64,000 nucleotides of DNA from an uncultured Oscillospiraceae bacterium. Lineage in GTDB: Bacteria; Bacillota; Clostridia; Oscillospirales; Oscillospiraceae. The stretch spans positions 20,288-84,287 of the forward strand of contig CALWXB010000005.1 in the NCBI GenBank assembly GCA_944385405.1, written 5' to 3'. The notes under the pieces are model-generated. The model saw only the letters and a list, made by a program, of their open reading frames with translations. It was not told the DNA's origin and searched no databases. The position numbers and the translations under genes are program-made. This document shows positions 60,423 through 64,000 of the stretch, piece after piece (the stretch's first letter is position 1; the number at the start of each line of letters is the position of its first letter).

Positions 60423-61281
60423 CATCCATCTTCCCAAACACACCGTATTCGTTCCAGATATCCTCCAGTTCCGCGAAGGTCGCGGAGAGGTCCGTCCCGA
60501 TCCGGGAGGCCAGCGCTACCAGCAGCGCGTTCATCAGCGACAGCGGGGCCACCATGGAGTCCACAAAGGAGATCATCTCACAGGGCGCCAGCAGCGCCGC
60601 GTCGGACATCTGATAGACCGGGGAGAGCTCGTTGTCCGTCACCGCGATGATGGACGCCCCCCGGTCCTGGGCAAACTTCACTGTGTTCATGGTGACCTTG
60701 GAGTAGCGGGGAAAGCTGATGGCGATCATCACATCCTCCGGCCCGATGCGGAACAGCTGCTCGAAGATCTCGCCGGCAGCGCTGGTCTGTACCAGCGTCA
60801 CATTCTCAAAGAGCAGGTGCATGTAGAAATTCAGGTATCCCGCCACGAAGGTGGAGGAGCGGACGCCCAGGATGTAGATATGCCGGGCACCGCGGATGCG
60901 TTCTACCACGTCGTCAAAGGCCTTCCGGTCCGCGTCGGCAGCTACCTCCCGCAGTTTTTCGATATCAGAGTGGAGCACCGTGCCCAGAACGTCCTGCCCG
61001 CCGAAGAGCTCCCCTGCCGCCTTGATGCGCTGCGTGGAAGTCAGGCGGCTGCGGATCATCTCCTGCAGGGCCCGCTGCATGCTGGGATAGCCGTCGTAGC
61101 CCAGTTCTGAGGCAAAGCGCACCACTGTGGATTCGCTCACCCCCACCAGTTTGCCCAGCTTGCTGGCAGTCATGAAGGCCGCCTTGTCGTAATTTTCCAA
61201 AATGTAGGCGGCGATCCGCTTTTGTCCCTTGGAAAAGCCGCTCATACTGCTCTCAATGCTATGTAAGATGCTCTTTGCCAC
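60415..61281 (-). CDS. MurR/RpiR-family transcriptional regulator
   Basis: 288 aa. N-terminal helix-turn-helix (~5-80: SKGQKRIAAYILENYDKAAFMTASKLGKLVGVSESTVVRFASELGY) and a C-terminal SIS sugar-phosphate domain (~125-255, YILGVRSSTFVAG, ISFPRYSK). It probably senses a phosphosugar; the target is unknown. GTG 61281 has GGAGGG 7 nt upstream, while the longer frame starts inside the promoter. Overlaps the flavoprotein gene. Confidence 0.92.
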   Translation of the reverse strand: MAKSILHSIESSMSGFSKGQKRIAAYILENYDKAAFMTASKLGKLVGVSESTVVRFASELGYDGYPSMQRALQEMIRSRLTSTQRIKAAGELFGGQDVLGTVLHSDIEKLREVAADADRKAFDDVVERIRGARHIYILGVRSSTFVAGYLNFYMHLLFENVTLVQTSAAGEIFEQLFRIGPEDVMIAISFPRYSKVTMNTVKFAQDRGASIIAVTDNELSPVYQMSDAALLAPCEMISFVDSMVAPLSLMNALLVALASRIGTDLSATFAELEDIWNEYGVFGKMDDE

Positions 61282-61340
61282 GGTCGTTCCCTCCGCGCTC
61301 AGATTCCGGACCGATGCGGCACACCAGCCCATTCTGTCGT

Positions 61341-61369
61341 ATTGTACCACAGCCGCCGTCATTTTGGAA
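61341..61369 (-). promoter_or_regulatory. Promoter of the RpiR regulator gene
   Basis: TTCCAA, 17-nt spacer, TACAAT on the minus strand, about 60 nt before GTG 61281. Confidence 0.5.
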
Positions 61370-61400
61370 CCATTTTTGCAGGATTTTTCAGAAATCTTGC

Positions 61401-61431
61401 AAAAAGAAAGCGCGGCATCACTGCTCCGCGC
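61401..61431 (-). terminator. Terminator after rluB
   Basis: Short 6-bp GCGCGG/CCGCGC stem with a 10-nt loop, followed by TTTCTTTTT on the minus strand. Confidence 0.7.
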
Positions 61432-61437
61432 TCCTTC

Positions 61438-62145
61438 TCATGTATGTTTCAGCGCCGCGATCTCGGCTTCCGTGAGATAACGCCACTTTCCCAGGGGAAG
61501 ATCTCTCAGTTCCAATGTATGCTCCCGCACCCGGCGCAGCCGCTTCACGGTCAGGCCGCAGGCGGCGCACATCCGCCGGATCTGACGGTTCTTCCCCTCG
61601 TGGATGGTAACAGACAGCAACGCCGTCCGCCCGCTTTGCCGCAGCATCTCCACCTGCGCGGGGCGGATGGCCTCCCCGTCCAGATCCCGGATCCGGGACA
61701 GGCGCTCCGCAGCCCCCTCCACCGGTCCGTAAACGCTGACGTGATAGGTCTTATCCACCTGGCCGGAGGGGTGCAGCAGTCTCTGCATCAGCGCTCCGTC
61801 ATTGGTCATCAGCAGCAATCCCTCGGAATCCAGGTCCAGCCGCCCCACGGGATAGACCCGCACGCCGCAGTCCGCCGTCAGCTCTGCCACCGTCCTCCGC
61901 CCCTTCTCATCAGAGAGCGTGGTGACCACGCCCCTGGGCTTGTTGAGCATCAGGCAGACCCATGGATCCCGCCGGCGCAGCGGCTTTCCGTCCACCGTGA
62001 TCTCGTCCCGCTCCGGGTCCGCCCGCTGGCCCAGCACGGCAGGAGTGCCGTTGACCGTCACCCGTCCGGCAGTGATATAATCCTCTGCCGCCCGGCGGGA
62101 ACAGACCCCGGCGGCAGAAAGCAATTTTTGCAGGCGTTCTTCCAT
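61438..62145 (-). CDS. rluB: 23S rRNA pseudouridine synthase RluB type
   Basis: 235 aa. S4 domain (~2-60), then the RsuA/RluB catalytic domain with VGRLDLDSEGLLLMTNDG (catalytic D), NKPRGVVTT and HEGKNRQIRRM. ATG 62145 is chosen for AAGGATGAGG; the longer frame overlaps the carboxypeptidase gene. Confidence 0.94.
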   Translation of the reverse strand: MEERLQKLLSAAGVCSRRAAEDYITAGRVTVNGTPAVLGQRADPERDEITVDGKPLRRRDPWVCLMLNKPRGVVTTLSDEKGRRTVAELTADCGVRVYPVGRLDLDSEGLLLMTNDGALMQRLLHPSGQVDKTYHVSVYGPVEGAAERLSRIRDLDGEAIRPAQVEMLRQSGRTALLSVTIHEGKNRQIRRMCAACGLTVKRLRRVREHTLELRDLPLGKWRYLTEAEIAALKHT

Positions 62146-62156
62146 ATCCTCATCCT

Positions 62157-63239
62157 TTAAAAAAGGCCCCGCTTGAGCGTTTCCAGTGCCGTTCCAGACA
62201 GCGGCAGCACCGTCCGGCTGCACAGCAGCGTCACCCGCCCCACCTCGGTACCGTCCACGAAAAAGACCGCTTCTCCGGCCTCCGTACCGGCCAGCACCGG
62301 CGCCTCCAGAGGCTGGAGCTCCAAACGCATGGAGAAGGACTCCTCCTCTGCCACCGGCCATGAAAAGCTCTTAGCCGCTACCAGAGGCACGGATCCGCCG
62401 CTCCCGGCCACCGAGGCCCGGGCCGTCTCCTGTCCCAGCACAGCGCCCTTCCGGGCAGGATAAGTGGAAAAGCCGTAATCATAGAGGCTCTGGTGATCGG
62501 CCCAGTCATTGCCGTCCTGCAGCGTCACCGCCACCAGGCGCTGTCCGTTCCGCTCCGCGCAGGTCACCAGCGTCCGGCCGGCCGCCCGGGTATATCCGGT
62601 CTTGAGGCCGATGCAGCCTTCCTCCATGCTCAAAAGCTTATTGTGATTGGTCATGGTACGTCCGCCGATGGTAACGCTCTTGGTGGAAGCGATGCGCACC
62701 AGGGTCTCGTTCCGGACCGCCGCGCAGGCCAGCACCGCCATGTCCCGGGCGGTAGAATAGTGCTCCTCATCATCCAGCCCGTTGGGGTTTGCAAAGGAGG
62801 AGTTCTCCATGCCCAGCTCTGCAGCATAGGCATTCATCCGCTCCACAAATCCCGCCACGCTTCCGCCCACATGCTCCGCAATAGCCACCGCGGCGTCGTT
62901 CCCGGAACACAGCAGCAGTCCGTAAAGCAGCGTCTCCAGCGTCAGCTCCTCCCCAGCCCGGAGATACATGGAAGACCCCTCCGTGCCGGCAGCCTGGGCG
63001 GACACTGTCACCACATCCTCCAGATCACCGTCCCGGAGGGCCACCAAGGCCGTCAGGATCTTGGTGGTGCTGGCGATGAGCATTTGAGCGTCGGCGTTGT
63101 GCTGATAGAGCACCCTCCCGCTGTCCACGTCCATCAGGATGGCGGATGTGGCAGAGGTCCCTACCGCCCGGCAGTGGACAGGCAATCCCCCCAAAAGCAG
63201 CATCACAGCTGCCAGGCAGGCGCAGACTCGTCTGTGCAA
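62157..63239 (-). CDS. D-alanyl-D-alanine carboxypeptidase (DacA/DacF type)
   Basis: 360 aa. Signal peptide (residues 1-25), SxxK as STTK, SGN as the second motif, KTG as GLKTGYT, then the PBP5-type C-terminal domain (~265-360). Trims the pentapeptide of peptidoglycan. The start is TTG 63239 after GAGGTG; an out-of-frame ATG lies just upstream. DacF is the sporulation paralogue in Bacillus; which paralogue this is cannot be told, though gerW lies next door. Confidence 0.94.
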   Translation of the reverse strand: MHRRVCACLAAVMLLLGGLPVHCRAVGTSATSAILMDVDSGRVLYQHNADAQMLIASTTKILTALVALRDGDLEDVVTVSAQAAGTEGSSMYLRAGEELTLETLLYGLLLCSGNDAAVAIAEHVGGSVAGFVERMNAYAAELGMENSSFANPNGLDDEEHYSTARDMAVLACAAVRNETLVRIASTKSVTIGGRTMTNHNKLLSMEEGCIGLKTGYTRAAGRTLVTCAERNGQRLVAVTLQDGNDWADHQSLYDYGFSTYPARKGAVLGQETARASVAGSGGSVPLVAAKSFSWPVAEEESFSMRLELQPLEAPVLAGTEAGEAVFFVDGTEVGRVTLLCSRTVLPLSGTALETLKRGLF

Positions 63240-63284
63240 ATACCATCACCTCAGTTTTGAAACGATGATGGTAGTATACCCCCG

Positions 63285-63683
63285 TTACAGCGGTTCTTTT
63301 TCTTCCTTTTTGTCGAAATATTTTTCCACTTTGTCCATGAGGTCCGGCACCATCTCCACCACCCGGTCCAGCGTGGACACCGGCGGCACCGCCACCGGCA
63401 GCACCCGGGTGGTTCCATCCTTGATCACCAGAAAAGCCACCGGATCGATCTTGACGCCGGCGCCTACCGCTCCGCCCAGGCTCCTGGGCTGGACTTTGCC
63501 GTAATCCCCGCCCCCGCTGCCGAAGCCGAAGCTGACCTTGGAGATGGGGATCAGCGTCACACCGTCGGGCGTATGGATGGGCTGGCCCACGATGGTGTTG
63601 CTGTCCACCATCTCCCGCACCTTCTCCATCGCACCGCAGAGCATGTCCTGCAGCGGGTTTTTCTTCTCCATGGGATTTTCCAT
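63285..63683 (-). CDS. gerW: GerW/YtfJ-family spore protein
   Basis: About 132 aa. The family core NTIVGQPIHTPDGVTLIPISKVSFGFGSGGGDYG and GAGVKIDPVAFLVI is plain. YtfJ/GerW is found in spores and helps germination. Three in-frame ATGs (63704, 63692, 63683) are possible; 63683 has the right 8-nt spacing from AGAAAGG. It follows a DUF2953 gene, the same ytfI-ytfJ order as in Bacillus. Confidence 0.93.
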   Translation of the reverse strand: MENPMEKKNPLQDMLCGAMEKVREMVDSNTIVGQPIHTPDGVTLIPISKVSFGFGSGGGDYGKVQPRSLGGAVGAGVKIDPVAFLVIKDGTTRVLPVAVPPVSTLDRVVEMVPDLMDKVEKYFDKKEEKEPL

Positions 63684-63700
63684 TTCGTCCATCCTTTCTC

Positions 63701-64000
63701 TCATGCGGCCGGACGGGCGTCCTGACCAGGCGTCCCGGCTTTCCGGTCACGGTTGCGTTTTTCCATCTGTGAAAGCCAGCGCAAAACGGGAACGGCCACG
63801 CCGAGTCCTGCTGTCAGAAGCGTTCCCACTCTTGCTCGAATACCCACACTTCCCTCCAGACGGGGCTCGGGGGAGTCAAAGTCCATCCCGATATGGATCC
63901 TGGGATCCGGGATCACCAGGAGCTGCTCCAGAACCGGCATCCCGCCCCAGACCGCTCCGTGGAGCCATCCGTAGAGCTCCGCGGTTTCCGCCGGGTCCCG
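63701..64000 (-). CDS. DUF2953 domain protein, C-terminal part
   Basis: Enters from the right edge; about 99 codons are present. Ends with PRIHIGMDFDSPEPRLEGSVGIRARVGTLLTAGLGVAVPVLRWL and a basic tail. DUF2953 (YtfI type) proteins have an N-terminal membrane anchor that is outside this window and are usually next to gerW. The stop overlaps the first possible gerW ATG. Confidence 0.8.
   Translation of the reverse strand, partial: RDPAETAELYGWLHGAVWGGMPVLEQLLVIPDPRIHIGMDFDSPEPRLEGSVGIRARVGTLLTAGLGVAVPVLRWLSQMEKRNRDRKAGTPGQDARPAA

Overview
The window is a stretch of chromosome from a GC-rich, spore-forming, anaerobic Firmicute, most likely a gut Clostridia of the Oscillospiraceae (Flavonifractor, Lawsonibacter or Intestinimonas type). 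The evidence is the sporulation genes (spoIIM, spoIVA, sipL, spoVM, gerW), a butyrate-type CoA-transferase, the complete-looking housekeeping operons, the fused IspH-S1 gene and the tyrosine T-box leader. There is no prophage, insertion sequence, CRISPR array, rRNA or tRNA. Species-level identity is an inference.

Layout. 0-2.1 kb: ruvC-ruvA-unknown-ruvB. 2.1-4 kb: an ECF sigma factor with a DUF4179 membrane partner. 4.1-5.7 kb: spoIIM-xerD. 6-9.1 kb: queA-tgt-yajC and a TIGR04086 membrane gene. 9.1-13.1 kb: a SpoIID-like protein, divergent from asd-dapA (lysine/diaminopimelate branch). 13.1-17.4 kb: a frameshifted exported protein, an ABC-F protein and tyrS under a T-box. 17.4-17.9 kb: a tiny divergent pair that includes a ribbon-helix-helix protein. 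17.9-24.9 kb: recN, argR, nadK, tlyA, dxs and a small membrane protein, led by a structured, untranslated ~660-nt RNA that I identify as OLE RNA with its partner OapA. 25-26.3 kb: a divergent CNNM/CorC-type ion exporter. 26.3-32 kb: coaX, ogt, spoIVA and an amino-acid ABC transporter. 32-34 kb: sipL, spoVM and a 51-aa membrane protein. 34-50.9 kb: an unbroken 18-gene minus-strand run from cdaA to rsgA. It carries c-di-AMP synthesis, YicC, RemA, Gmk, omega, PriA, Def, Fmt, RsmB, RlmN and the PrpC/PrkC phosphatase-kinase pair. 51-55.7 kb: cysteine desulfurase-DUF3343, carD-ispD-ispF and a CoA-transferase. 55.9-64 kb: cmk-plsC-ispH/rpsA, an RpiR regulator with a flavoprotein, rluB, a D,D-carboxypeptidase, gerW and a DUF2953 gene.

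Themes. (1) Four MEP isoprenoid genes (dxs, ispD, ispF, ispH) lie at three places, and dxs sits behind OLE RNA. (2) The three components of the spore-coat basement layer, SpoVM, SpoIVA and SipL, lie within 6 kb; spoIVA, sipL and spoIIM each have a sigma-E-like promoter with the same 14-nt spacing. (3) Several intrinsic terminators are merged with the ribosome-binding site of the next gene. (4) The most striking element is the OLE RNA-OapA module. It faces a CNNM exporter across a promoter region that contains a perfect palindrome and a Pho-box-like repeat.
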